In this document: piece after piece, positions 1 through 10,331 of the stretch
Position numbering within the stretch: position 1 is the first letter of the stretch
Layout of the letters: every line of letters starts with the position of its first letter
Origin: Amia ocellicauda
Taxonomy: Eukaryota; Chordata; Actinopteri; Amiiformes; Amiidae
NCBI RefSeq assembly: GCF_036373705.1
Contig: NC_089852.1
Location: 32,935,707 to 32,999,706, forward strand
DNA: 64,000 nucleotides
Reading direction: 5' to 3'
Position numbers and translations under genes: made by a program
The notes under the pieces: generated by a model
Told to the model about the DNA's origin: nothing
Databases searched by the model: none
Seen by the model: only the letters and a program-made list of their open reading frames with translations

Positions 1-59
1 GGAGCTCAGGATCCCGTGATGGGACCAACCTCCGGGGACGGCCATCTCCCCCCTGCTGG

Positions 60-1760
60 AGCCCGAGTCCGAGATCTTTTAACCTTTTATTTATGATTGA
101 TTGCTTTTAAAAATGATTTTAAAAAATAATTTTAATTGCTTTTAAATAATGATTTGATTTTAAAATGCACTTGTTTTGTTCTGGTTTTTGGTCGTTTTTG
201 TTATTTGTTTTGTCAAATACATTGGCCGTTTGGATTTTAATTTTTAGTTTTGTTTTTGTTTTTATTTTATTGTTTAATTTGTTTTTTGATTTGTCTGATG
301 CATTTTCAGTTACTTTCAATGTATTTGACCTTATTGTTTAATGGTTTTCATTTGGCAGTATTGCCTTTTATCACAAGTTTATTGTTTGATTGATTTATGC
401 ACGTTTATTTGAGTTCTTGAATTTTTGGTTAAATTTAAATCACATTAAGATTACATTTTTTTTATGTGATTTTAGAATTGGTTTTAATTACAATTTTGGA
501 TGTTTTTTTATTGTAATGTAAAATACTTCTCCAATAAAATAGTATTTTACTTTAAATCACGTTAAGATTTAAAAAAAGTTTTAAGTGATTTTAGAGTTGG
601 ATTTTAATTTTATTTATCAAAAGTATAAAATTTTTGAATGTTTTTTATTCTGTAATGGTAAAATACATCACCTAATAAACAGTAAGTGCATGTGCAGAAC
701 TGCTGCTTTTGCAGCTAAATAAAGAGCATTGTTGTTAATGATTCAGTGTTTGCCTCTGCTTTTACTATGCCAGCGCAGTGGGCGCTACATTGGTGTCAGG
801 AGCAGGAAGCATGGAAGGCAACTTTTGGGGAGAAGATGACAGTGCCAAGAAGCGGCGAGCAGAGAGGAAGAAGCTCAGTACCTCACCGAAGATCTGAAGC
901 AGCAACTCAGACTCGGGTTTCCCTCCGCTACCAGAAGGGGGACCTGGAGTAGATCTTGCAGAGTCTGATATTTGTTTTTTGTTTCAACAGAGGCAGAGTG
1001 GAGGCGACCCAGAATCCTTTGGAGTTCCTGATCTAGCAGTGTTCCTGTTTCGGTGCGAGGACGAACCATTTGAGGACGAACCATCTGAGGGGAGCAGCCG
1101 AGGACCTACACCTACCTGGACCAGTGGGACCGAAGAGCGAGGAGGACCTCGACCGGTGACCAGGCTTCAGGATGGCAGCGCCCCCCCAGGAGCCCAGGTC
1201 CAGGCCCCAGAGGGAGGAGTGCAACCCACTAGAGCAGTGACACCAGTCAGACCTTCTTGCTGATACCAACCCACTGGAGCCTCCATTACCAGCGGGAGAT
1301 CAGGCAAGGACTGGGCCGGACTGGCCTAGTAACCCCGACCAGCAGAGTGGGCCTCCTTCAGTGAGGGTACACCGAATTTCCATCATCTGGATCGGGCTGG
1401 GATCAGCCCCACCTGTCTCTAGTTTTGTTCTTTTGTTTAGTTTTTTTTCTCTTTGTTTGTCCTCTGCCTTTATCTTGCCTCTCCCTATTCAGGATTGTGG
1501 GGAGAGGCCGGAAGCAGAGGAGGCCGATCAGTTCTGAAACTAATCCATCTGTACTTCACCTGCCCCCTGGAGACAGCTAAGCGGTGATGGAGTTTCATAC
1601 CTGTCGCCGCCTCTGCGTTCATGTGGTACAGTTCACCAGGGAAGGCGGAGGAGACCAGCGGATGTCTAGACTTCAGTTCAGCAGGGAAGCACTGATGCAT
1701 TAATTGATAAAAAGGGGTGACATTAAAGAGTTGAAAAACAAACTACAACTGCCGTAACTG
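60..1760 (+). mobile_element. Probable LTR-retrotransposon remnant (LTR end plus leader)
   Basis: An AT-rich stretch up to about 789 contains AATAAA at about 719 and ends in ...GCGCTACA. It is followed at once by TGGTGTCAGGAGC (791-803), which looks like the primer-binding-site phrase common after the 5' LTR of vertebrate Gypsy-type elements. GC-rich DNA to about 1760 has only short open frames and no recognisable gag or protease motif. The left LTR edge was not found and may lie outside the window. The class is inferred from the PBS-like phrase alone. Confidence 0.35.
429..690. repeat. Diverged two-unit tandem repeat inside the AT-rich LTR-like region
   Basis: AAATCACATTAAGATT near 437 recurs as AAATCACGTTAAGATT near 556. 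The following bases (GTGATTTTAGA, TGTTTTTTATT, GTAAAATAC) keep the same order in both units, giving a period of about 119 bases. Such repeats are common in LTR U3 regions; no function is claimed. Confidence 0.6.
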
Positions 1761-2197
1761 TAGGATTTGATAAAAGTCTGTTATCTTTCAAGTCGGAAGC
1801 ACTGCCCAAGGGGGAGGGGCTTCTGTGCACTTCCGTAGGAACCCGATCGAAATGTCACTCTATCAAAGCTGTCATTGGACTGTTACCGTCACTCAAACAC
1901 ATCCTTTCCCACTTCCTGTTTGTATAAAACAGGAACTTCCTCTTTTGCCTCTTTTGCCTCTTTGTGTCTTTGTGTTTGCATTAGACCTTTTACTACTAAC
2001 TGCATAATTTGGTTGGCTGGCTTCACTCTATAGTGTCGTTCAGCACCATTTTATCACTACATTTGTCTGTGCTTTGTGTTATTTAGTTATTATTAACTAA
2101 TCCCGCTTCTGATCCGTCCTCGCACCAGAAGTCTGGCTGCACTTACAGCGGCCAGTACTGCTAGGCGCTCCACTTGTCATAGCATCTCAGTTGCTAT

Positions 2198-2722
2198 GTG
2201 CCCTGTGGAACTCGCATTGACCGGTACCACACGCTTCTGGTAGTGCATGTGTGTGCACTCGGCGAGATGGAGAGACCCCGCTCCTCCTCTCGTGATCTGG
2301 CCTGCCCCAACAGGCAGTGTCGTGTAACGGAAACCCTGCTCCGATGGGCTTACGAGGCGGGAGTCCAAGCGGGAGTCCAAGCGGCCCGCCTCCGTAATAC
2401 TGAAAGCCTGCTTGCCCAGCTGGCTGAACCCTCAGACACAGCCGATGCATCACCAGCCCCTATGGCGGAGATAGCAGCAGCAGCTGACCAGCTGGTCATC
2501 GCGGCAAGGGAAACTGGATGCTCCTTGGCAGCCATTGTGGTGGCACGCCGCCAGCTCTGTCTGTCACAGGCAAGACGGGCCTTTGATGCTGACACACACC
2601 CTCCAGGAGAGAGAGCAGTCCCTGCAGCTGGCCCAGGTTTACCCTGTTGCACCCCTGCCCAGCACCCCAGGCCTATCAGCGCAAGCACCCTGCAGGAGCT
2701 CAACAGCGTAAAAGACCCCTGA
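2198..2722 (+). pseudogene. DIRS gag-like frame
   Basis: An open frame of 174 codons follows the DIRS leader. It is rich in Ala, Arg and Gln, with an Ala-rich helical stretch at about residues 75-115 and no zinc knuckle. The reading continues in another frame from about 2647 in a Pro/Gln-rich region (to about 3000) that resembles the start of the reverse-strand copy at 57.6-57.9 kb. A frameshift therefore probably splits the original ORF. Assignment to gag rests on position before RT; the protein itself is not recognised. Confidence 0.45.
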
Positions 2723-3059
2723 CCTCCGCTTCCAGGCAACAGCGTCCTCCCGACCTCCGTGACCGCATTTCCGGAAGGCAGGCGCTCCCCCAGGCTCACT
2801 GCCCTGGCCCTTGGCAGCCCATAGTGGCTTGTGGCAGGAGGAGGCCTGGTGCACACCCGCCTCTTTCCCTGCCTGAACCGCAGCCCTGGCCCACCCATAC
2901 ACCCCCCAGCAACTGGCAGCTCCATCCAGGCTCCAATTGGCAGCTCCACACCCAGGACTCCTGGGTGCTCCAAATTATATCAGTTAGCTGCAGTTTCAGA
3001 CATGCCTACCCCCCCTTCTGAGGCATGGTGTGGACGCGAGTGAGGGACCCGTTGCAGTG

Positions 3060-3545
3060 TTCGGTACTTCACATCGAAATTGCCGCTCTCCTGGAGAAGT
3101 GAGCAATCCGCAAAATGCTCCCTCCGGGGCTGCGCAAGGGATTCTATTCTCCATACTTCCCAGTGCCCAAGAAAGATGGCGGTTTCTGCCCCATCTTGGA
3201 TCTGAGGTGCCTGAACCTCCACCTCAAGGTGTTGCGTTTCAAGATGCTCAACCTGTGCACCATGTCCCAGGCCATCAAGCCCGGCATCTGAAAGATGCTT
3301 ACTTTCACATCCCCATTGCACAGGCGCACAGGAAGTTTCTCTGCTTCGCCTTTGAGTGCTGAGTGTTCCAGTTTGCTGTTCTTCGGCCTGTCTCTATTCC
3401 CCACACTTTCTCCAATTGCATGGACCTCGTGTTAGCCAGCATCCTCATTTATCTAGATGATTCTTATCTTATCTTCTCTAGTCTGTTCTCACTCCAGGGA
3501 GCAAGTTCAGAGCCACACAAACCTGATTCTCGGCCGTCTCTCTGA
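3060..3545 (+). pseudogene. DIRS reverse transcriptase fragment, with stops
   Basis: The RT part reads through VPKKDGGFCPILDLRCLN, then KDAYFHIPIAQAHRKF, then YLDD, the usual order of DIRS RT motifs. In-frame stops fall just before KDAYFHIPI and after CFAFEC, and the YLDD segment is followed by a stretch unlike the other copies. The copy cannot encode RT. Copies at 43 kb and 57 kb preserve the same motifs with different breaks. Confidence 0.8.
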
Positions 3546-3635
3546 ATTTCCCCGGACTACGCCTCAATTCCGTTGCCATGTTTGCCATGCTGGCACCAGA
3601 GGGAGTTGCCTCCATACTCGTGTGTCTCCCTCTCC

Positions 3636-3664
3636 CTTATTATTATTATTATTATTATTATTAA

Positions 3665-3711
<47 letters not shown>

Positions 3712-3745
3712 TAACTACTAATAATAATAATTATTATTATTATAA
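3636..3745. repeat. Compound microsatellite (TTA)n-(GTA)n-(ATA/TTA)n
   Basis: A run of TTA units passes into about 16 GTA/TAG units, then into AATAATAATTATTATTAT. The two outer blocks are near-complementary and could pair as a stem around the GTA core. Open frames here (poly-Ile, poly-Ser, poly-Val, poly-Asn) are products of the repeat, not genes. Confidence 0.95.
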
Positions 3746-4179
3746 AGCAGTACATGTTTATTTTGGTATGTTATAAAAAGTATGATAATTGTAGACTGGG
3801 GCCTCTCAGCTTACAATACAGCTACACTATACAGTATCAGTGGGGGAAGTTAACATTATTTCTGTGGTTTTCCATTCATACATTCTTGAACACAACGCTG
3901 AGGAATACACTCATACAAATTACACAATAATTTGAATTAATGTTGTGTTCCTGATTGCTGCACAGTAGCCTGATCAGTTAGTGTTGCACTGGGTACATTG
4001 GTAAAGATAAACTGAATATATTTTACTGTGTCAGTCAATTTTAGAAAGTGTAATTAAAGTAGAAAGAACAACATTTTGTATAAACACAAAATCTGAGATG
4101 GTTAAATCTGTCTACACTATGTAACAATTCTGCACTTATGTTTTCGCAGGCACATTTTGAACACTGGAAGAAAATAACA
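3746..4179. other. OR1 upstream and 5' flank
   Basis: No coding signal is seen. TTTTCGCAG ends at 4149, a plausible 3' splice site, followed by 30 bases of 5' UTR before the ATG at 4180. The upstream noncoding exon and promoter were not located with confidence. Confidence 0.5.
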
Positions 4180-5169
4180 ATGCAAAACACAACCACTGTG
4201 ACACAGTTCTTTCTAACTGCATATGATGTCAATGGCAACATTAGATATTTTTATTTTATAATCACCCTAGTGGGTTACCTTTTGATAATTTTTGATAATA
4301 TAGTTGTCATAACAGTCATAACATGTCACAGAAAACTCCATGAACCCATGTACATATTTATCTATAACCTTGCCCTGAATGGACTGTATGGTAGCTGTGC
4401 CTTTTATCCTCAATGTATACAAAGCCTGCTATCAGAAAACCCAGCTATATCTAAGATTGGTTGTTATGTTCAGATATTTTGTATTCACACATATGGATCC
4501 TTTGAATTTTCAATATTTGCCCTGATGGCGTATAATCAATATCTGTCCATCTGTCATCCATTGAGGTACAACAGCATTATGACCCTATCAAAAGTCACTC
4601 ATCTTTTGGTGTTTGTGTACATGTATCCTGTTTGTATTTTTACTGTTCATTTTTATTTAACTATAAGGCTGCCTTTATGTGGGACTGTCGTAGATAAGGT
4701 ATGCTGTGACATCTGGTCAGTTGTCAAACTTTCATGTGAAGATACCACTATCAGTAGTATATTCAGCATTTTTGTTATGATCATTTGTATGGTTCCATCA
4801 TTGCTTGTAGTTTTGTTCTCTTATGTCAGAATCCTTGATGTCTGCCTGAAGGCTACAAAGGAAGCTTGCATTAAAGCACTGGAAACCTGTGCACCTCATT
4901 TAGTGACTTTCATAAACTACTGTATTGCTACTTTTTTTGAAGTTACCCACCATCGTTTTGACATGACAAAAATGCCTCATGTTGTACGTGTTTTAATGTC
5001 AATAGATTCTCTTTTGTCCCCCCCTCTGTTAAACACCATCATCTATGGAGTTAAATTGCAGGAGATAAAAAAGAGGATCCTGCAAATGTTCTATGCAAGA
5101 AAGACAAATTCTGTTGAAGTATCTCAGGGAAACAAAATGATAAGGACATGTCTCTCAGAAAGCAGGTAA
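4180..5169 (+). CDS. Odorant receptor, B type (OR1), with altered DRY motif
   Basis: A 329-aa seven-transmembrane receptor of the fish OR family, expected in the cilia of olfactory neurons and coupled to the olfactory G protein. I chose ATG 4180 because the frame's earlier ATG (4138) lies inside the polypyrimidine tract before the splice acceptor at 4149. N3-T-T is a glycosylation site. LHEPMY is at residues 53-58, a TM3-end motif at 115-128, KALETCAPH at 232-240 and PPLLNTIIYG at 281-290. The frame is open, but the usual MAYDRY reads MAYNQY (D119N, R120Q) and the TM7 NP motif reads NT (P286T). Its closest relative in the window is the gene at 46543. It may be a receptor under relaxed constraint; odorant ligand unknown. 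Confidence 0.9.
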   Translation: MQNTTTVTQFFLTAYDVNGNIRYFYFIITLVGYLLIIFDNIVVITVITCHRKLHEPMYIFIYNLALNGLYGSCAFYPQCIQSLLSENPAISKIGCYVQIFCIHTYGSFEFSIFALMAYNQYLSICHPLRYNSIMTLSKVTHLLVFVYMYPVCIFTVHFYLTIRLPLCGTVVDKVCCDIWSVVKLSCEDTTISSIFSIFVMIICMVPSLLVVLFSYVRILDVCLKATKEACIKALETCAPHLVTFINYCIATFFEVTHHRFDMTKMPHVVRVLMSIDSLLSPPLLNTIIYGVKLQEIKKRILQMFYARKTNSVEVSQGNKMIRTCLSESR

Positions 5170-5733
5170 AACATGTTGTAAACGTTACAGTTCAGATCTC
5201 CCCAGTGTCACTCAGCAGCTGGTTACAGCCATCTCTTTATTTTCCCATTTAATTGATATACTGCCATTTTATACCGGTGATAATTGACACAGATAGTCAG
5301 AGCCCTCCGTTGGAGGCTATTAAAATGTCAGAGTTGCAACAAGTATTTGACCACCACCTGTGATCATTAAATGTGTTCATTAACTTCCATTACTAAATAG
5401 TCTGGGAATTGCAATGATACTAATTTTATCACCACCCAACACAGGTTCTGTGCATCATATTATTTAGTGCTGTTCATGTCCAATTCCTTGTCTGTCAATG
5501 AGTGGCCACAACATCATTCATATGTTAGTGCTAGTTCCAGAATAAAGATTGTTTTCCAAACTTAGGTTCTGTATCGAATGATGTTGAAAAAACTGTGTTG
5601 TGCATTTAATCACTGGAGGGGAACTTGTCGTTTCTGTAGTTTACAAAACTGTTATGATTGGCAGTTGAAGGGGGTGATACACTACACATTACTTATTTTT
5701 TAAATCATAACTATTTTTATTATTATTGTTATT

Positions 5734-5737
<4 letters not shown>
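5170..5737. other. OR1 3' flank, no gene seen
   Basis: AT-rich sequence with only short chance frames. No repeat family was recognised before the TA run. Confidence 0.6.

Positions 5738-5776
<39 letters not shown>
5738..5776. repeat. (TA)n microsatellite abutting a Tc1 element
   Basis: A TA run continues directly into the Tc1 left end at 5777 and resumes after its right end (6997-7016). The element appears to have inserted into a pre-existing TA array. Confidence 0.9.
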
Positions 5777-5779
<3 letters not shown>

Positions 5780-6996
5780 TCACCTAAAGGATTATTAGGA
5801 ACACCTGTTCAATTTCTCATTAATGCAATTATCTAACCAACCAATCACATGGCAGTTGCTTCAATGCATTTAGGGGTGTGGTCCTGGTCAAGACAATCTC
5901 CTGAACTCCAAACTGAATGTCTGAATGGGAAAGAAAGGTGATTGTGAAATACTCAGACCGGCCCGTCTGGCACCAACAACCATGCCACGCTCAAAATTGC
6001 TTCAGTCTGCTCAGTTACTGGGATTTTCACGCACAACCATTTCTAGGGTTTACAAAGAATGGTGTGAAAAGGGAAAAACATCCAGTATGCGGCAGTCCTG
6101 TGGGCGAAAATGCCTTGTTGATGCTAGAGGTCAGAGGAGAATGGGCCGACTGATTCAAGCTGATAGAAGAGCAACTTTGACTGAAATAACCACTCGTTAC
6201 AACCGAGGTATGCAGCAAAGCATTTGTGAAGCCACAACACGTACAACCTTGAGGCGGATGGGCTACAACAGCAGAAGACCCCACCGGGTACCACTCATCT
6301 CCACTACAAATAGGAAAAAGAAGCTACAGTTTGCACAAGCTCACCAAAATTGGACAGTTAGGACTGGAAAAATGTTGCCTGGTCTGATGAGTCTCGATTT
6401 CTGTTGAGACATTCAGATGGTAGAGTCAGAATTTGGCGTAAACAGAATGAGAACATGGATCCATCATGCCTTGTTACCACTGTGCAGGCTGGTGGTGGTG
6501 GTGTAATGGTGTGGGGGATGTTTTCTTGGCACACTTTAGGCCCCTTAGTGCCAATTGGGCATCGTTTAAATGCCACGGCCTACCTGAGCATTGTTTCTGA
6601 CCATGTCCATCCCCTTATGACCACCATGTACCCATCCTCTGATGGCTACTTCCAGCAGGATAATGCACCATGTCACAAAGGTCGAATCATTTCAAATTGG
6701 TTTCTTGAACATGACAATGAGTTCACTGTACTAAACTGGCCCCCACAGTCACCAGATCTCAACCCAATAGAGCATCTTTGGGATGTGGTGGAACGGGAGC
6801 TTCGTGCCCTGGATGTGCATCCCACAAATCTCCATCAACTGCAAGATGCTATCCTATCAATATGGGCCAACATTTCTAAAGAATGCTTTCAGCACCTTGT
6901 TGAATCAATGCCACGTAGAATTAAGGCAGTTCTGAAGGCGAAAGGGGGTCAAACACAGTATTAGTATGGTGTTCCTAATAATCCTTTAGGTGAGTG
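5777..6996 (+). mobile_element. Tc1/mariner DD36E-type transposon, inactivated copy
   Basis: Terminal inverted repeats of about 28 bases begin CACTCACCTAAAGGATTA and end with its complement. TA dinucleotides flank both ends (5775-5776, 6997-6998). The 1220-bp copy is nearly identical to the intact copy at 39758-40978, so movement is recent. It differs by an inverted segment of about 60 bases near 5943-6003 and a one-base loss near 6360. Confidence 0.95.
5925..6964 (+). pseudogene. Tc1 (DD36E) transposase, frameshifted and with an internal inversion
   Basis: Compared with the intact 346-aa protein at 39790-40830, the first seven residues (MGKKGD..) are followed by antisense-derived residues because about 60 bases are inverted. 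This removes part of the first DNA-binding helix-turn-helix. Normal sequence resumes at SAQLLGFS. A one-base deletion near 6360 shifts the frame just before the first catalytic Asp, and the rest is open from 6404 with QQD and PIE intact. No functional transposase can be made, though its ends may still be mobilised by the intact copy. Confidence 0.93.
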
Positions 6997-7094
6997 TATA
7001 TATATATATATATATAATACATTGAATAATTAATTAATAATAATACATTCACAATTTACACAGGTGTATAAGAGATATACAGTAAACAATATGT

Positions 7095-8795
7095 AAGGTC
7101 TTACATCCTGGAATGAAAAAGCTGCAGGTGCGTGTCAGCATGGTGATGTTCTGAGTGTAGGAGAGTGCAGGATCGAGGGTGACTCAGGTTCTTAGCGTAA
7201 GAAGAGGGAGAGCGTGTTGTAGTTTCTAAGGGGATTGAGGTGGAGAGGTCAGCAGAAGGTGAGGAAGGGGGGGGAAGGTTGAGCTTGAGGTGATGTGAGT
7301 GCATTCAGGCAGAGATAGCGGACAAGCAGGAAGAGATGCAAGAGGGGATGAGGGTGTTGGATGAGGGAAAAGACAGGAAGATCTCTGCATCATCTGTGTA
7401 AAAATGGTAAACAAAACCATGGGATGCGATGAGGGGGCCCAGGGAGCAAGTGTAGAGAGAGACGGAGCCTTGGGGTACACCTATGAGGAGAGGTTGGGGG
7501 GTGGATGAGGAACCTCACCATGTCACTTGGTAGGTGAAGAGGCCCCAAATTCCTCACGCACACATGAGGTTACCAAAGAGGACATAATGAGACCAGCTTC
7601 TAACGGTTTGTACCAGATGCATCCCTCTGCAGATACACAATACAAATTTAGTACAGAACGTACGTTCTAGTACAATCACAAGAAGATGGGGAAGTGGGCA
7701 CACAACCCCCCTATGCCTATCTAGACATGCGTTAGATACGTGTGGAATATAAATAACGAAATGGCTACATATGTCTCCATATTTGGGCATAAAATAGAAA
7801 GCATTGTGTTTAGGTTTAATCAGGAAGATAGTGAGGATATTATAAGATAGGGAGTTGTCTCCCCCTTATTGGTTCAAACTCACCCTGTCCAGGATATCGC
7901 AGTATGTACTGTATATAACACCCTGTAAGCTCTATGATTTAATGGAAGAAAGGACAGAGACCTGCGTGTCTGTGTGTATTACTTTTCTCCAAGCGGCTTG
8001 AATAAAGACTCTGTTTGATTCAATCTACTCTACAGTCTGTTTTCTGAAAGCAATTAAAAAAGGGATTCTTCAGTAGGTCCAGTCGCTGAGGTAAGAGGAG
8101 AACCAGGTGAGAGCAGTCCCAGAGAGGTCAGCGAGGCAGGAGAGGAGGACGGAGTAATCGACAGTGTCAAATGCTGCAGAGAGATCGAGGAGGACGAGGA
8201 CTGAGGAGAGGGAGGCCACCTGAGCAAAGCTGAGGCAGTCAGTGACTGCCAGGAGGCCAGTCTCAGTGGAGTGAGCTGTACGGAAGCCGGATTGCAGAGG
8301 ATCAAGAAGTCAGTGATGGGAAAGAAATTCAGAGAGCTGACGGGGGACAGCACACTCAAGGGTCTTTGAAAGGAAGGGGAGTAGGGAGACGGGGCAGTAG
8401 TTCTGAAGAGAGATAGGGTCAAGGGTTGATTTCTTGAGGAGTGGGATGACAGCAGGAGTTGAAGAGGGAGGAGATGAAGGGGAGTAGAACAGGAGCAGTC
8501 GCTTGGAGGAGGCAAGTGGGGAGAGGGTCCAAGGCACATGTTGTGGGTTTGTGACCTAGGAGGAGAGAGGAAAGTTCAGAGTCCAAAAGAGGTGAGAATG
8601 AAGAAAAGGAAGTTGATCGGTGGGAGACTTGGGCGGGAGAGGAGGGGGAACTGTTGAAGTGCTTGCAGATGTCTGTGATCTTAGAGGAGAAGAAGGAGGC
8701 AAAATCATCTGCAGAGAGAGAGGAAGGAAGAGGAGGGGGAGGGGGTGCACAGAGGGAGGAGAAGGTGGAGTAGAGTTTGCAGGGGGTGTTGATAG
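7095..8795 (-). mobile_element. L2-clade LINE fragment, reverse strand
   Basis: Reverse-strand frames between 8811 and 8054 read as L2 ORF2: a Ser/Pro-rich link with SLSADDFASFFSSKI, then LLKKSTLDPISLQNYCPVSL (the RT start). RT and downstream remnants also occur at 7100-7500 (GVPQGS, YTDDAE). The TDD motif corresponds to the RT catalytic box. Frames are broken repeatedly. A solo LTR (7535-8072) interrupts the RT between two pieces that join neatly when it is removed. The 5' end is missing. Confidence 0.8.
7535..8072 (+). mobile_element. Solo LTR inserted in the L2 LINE
   Basis: A 538-bp element with termini TGAAGA...TCTTCA is flanked by the 5-bp target duplication GTAGG (7530-7534 and 8073-8077). 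Removing it and one duplication restores the L2 reading across ...GGACCTACCAAGTGACATGG. Inside are an inverted CCAAT box (ATTGG 7868-7872), a TATA box (TATATAA 7912-7918) and AATAAA (8001-8006), in the order expected of an LTR on the + strand. There is no internal coding region. It could derive from a retrovirus or an LTR retrotransposon. Confidence 0.9.
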
Positions 8796-8796
8796 A

Positions 8797-8910
8797 GATG
8801 CGCCAATCCAATAATCCGTATCGGTATCGGTCCGATACAGGCCAAAAACACTGGATCAGATATCGGAAATAAAAGATGTTGTAATCCGATATGATCCATC
8901 AACAAATCTA
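8797..8910. repeat. Interspersed repeat with ATCGGTATCGGTCCGATAC motif
   Basis: Repeated CCGATA/TATCGG words form short palindromes. This phrase resembles the ends of widespread non-autonomous DNA transposons in fish; the family was not identified. Confidence 0.35.
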
Positions 8911-9294
8911 GCCTGAAACTTCACCTTAAAGGGGAACTCCACCGAAAATCCATATTTTCTCAGGTTATTCTATAAGTAGAAACCATATTATGTGGAGTGT
9001 GCAGTGCAATTAAACTACCACAAATCTACAGCTGGTGTGTTAACCCACCTAAAAGCCAAACACCCTTGTTCGAAACTAGCAATGACCGAAAAGGGAAGAG
9101 GAGCAACAAACAAATTAATATAATTCAGCTACATACACACAGCCAGCTATTGCCATTTATTTTGTATTGACTGGAACTCGAGCGTACACATGTTTTTTTC
9201 CGAACATAGAGCGACAGTCTGTGTGTTGAGTGTTGTTTGGAAACATGGAAAAGTAAATCGTTTAGTTAAGTAGATTATATAAATTAGTTACATA
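8911..9294. other. Intergenic, nothing recognised
   Basis: No gene, repeat family or regulatory signal could be supported. Confidence 0.5.
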
Positions 9295-10072
9295 CAGTGA
9301 TTGAAAGGTATTCGATCCCCTGCTGATTTTGTACGTTTGCCCAGTGACAAAGAAATGATCAGTCTATAATTTTAATGGTAGGTGTTTTTTTACAGTGAGA
9401 GACAGAATAACAAAAAAAAAATCCAGAAAAACGCATTTCAAAAAAGTTATACATTGATTTGCATGTTAATGAGGGAAATAAGTATTTGATCCCCTATCAA
9501 TCAGCAAGATTTCTGGCTCCCAGGTGTCTTTTATACAGGTAATGAGCTGAGATTAGGAGTGCTCCTAATCTCAGCTTGTTACCTGTATAAAAGACACCTG
9601 TCCACAGAAGCAATCAATCAATCAGATTCCAAACTCTGTGGCCTAGCCAGTCTCCAGACCTTAATCCCATAGAAAATCTGTGGAAGGAGCTGAAGGTTCG
9701 AGTTGCCAAACATCAGCCTCAAAACCTTAATGACTTGGAGAGGATCTGCAAAGAGGAGTGGGACAAAATCCCCCCTGAGATGTGTGCAAACCTGGTGGCC
9801 AACTACAAGAAACGTCTGACCTCTGTGATTGCCAACAAGGGTTTTGCCACCAAGTACTACGTCGAAGGGGTCAAATACTTATTTCCCTCATTAACATGCA
9901 AATCAATTTATAACTTTTTTGAAATGCGTTTTTCTGGATTTTTTTGATTTTTTGTTATTCTGTCTCTCACTGTTAAAATACACCTACCATTAAAATTATA
10001 GACTGATCATTTCTTTTTCAGTGGGCAAACATACAAAATCAGCAGGGGATCAAATAATTTTTTCCCCCACTG
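9295..10072 (+). mobile_element. Tc1/mariner DD34E-type element, internally deleted (copy A)
   Basis: Long terminal inverted repeats (about 200 bases, containing GATCCCCTGCTGATTTTG) bound a 778-bp copy with TA on both sides. After the 5' UTR hairpin (9522-9599) the sequence jumps from ...TTCCAAACTCT to GGCCTAGCCAGTCTCC, deleting the N-terminal two thirds of the transposase. The C-terminal part remains (9735-9947 open). Related copies lie at 54106 and 60859. Confidence 0.92.
9522..9599. repeat. Long perfect hairpin in the Tc1 5' UTR (copy A)
   Basis: Two arms of about 38 bases, starting AGGTGTCTTTTATACAGGT, are reverse complements with almost no loop. The same hairpin, with an 8-11-base loop, is at 54335-54429 and 61088-61182. 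Confidence 0.9.
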
Positions 10073-10331
10073 TAGGTATACACATATCTTAGCAGACTTA
10101 CACAATTATAAAACATAAATAACCACTTATGAAAATATCATACAACTAAAATGTAACATCTTAAACAATGTGAAAGCATGTTTGTAATGCCTAAAGCCTG
10201 AATATTCCTTGTTTCGGCACCAGAGTTCACCTGAGCCACACTTTCTTCATATCCCGTTCCAGGACATTGATCAGCTCCCAATCATACAAATGAGGGGAGT
10301 TGCTTGGGAGTTTGTTCCAGATTGTAACAAC

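Larger units (their letters stand above)
1779..3640 (+). mobile_element. DIRS-type retrotransposon, 5' half, broken (copy D1)
   Basis: The left terminal repeat begins at about 1779 (TTATCTTTCAAGTCGGAAGC) and is shared with copies at 42443 and, inverted, at the window end. A leader, a gag-like frame and an RT fragment follow. The copy stops at about 3640 in a compound trinucleotide repeat, with no RNase H or recombinase part. DIRS elements encode gag, RT/RNase H and a tyrosine recombinase, and integrate without an integrase. Confidence 0.75.

Noticed and set aside
1..80. Possible end of a coding region (ARVRDLL-type reading)
   Set aside because: Too short to assign; the upstream sequence is outside the window.
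2350..2973. 207-codon reverse-strand frame opposite DIRS gag
   Set aside because: Shadow of the GC-rich gag-like sequence; no domain, and the DIRS copy reads on the + strand.
3457..3776. Frames with long Ile, Val, Ser or Asn runs
   Set aside because: They are translations of the TTA/GTA microsatellite in different frames.
4138..4179. Upstream ATG giving OR1 a 14-residue N-terminal extension (and the same at 46501 and 53648)
   Set aside because: These ATGs lie in or before the pyrimidine tract of a splice acceptor, and the next ATG gives the normal OR N-terminus with its glycosylation site.
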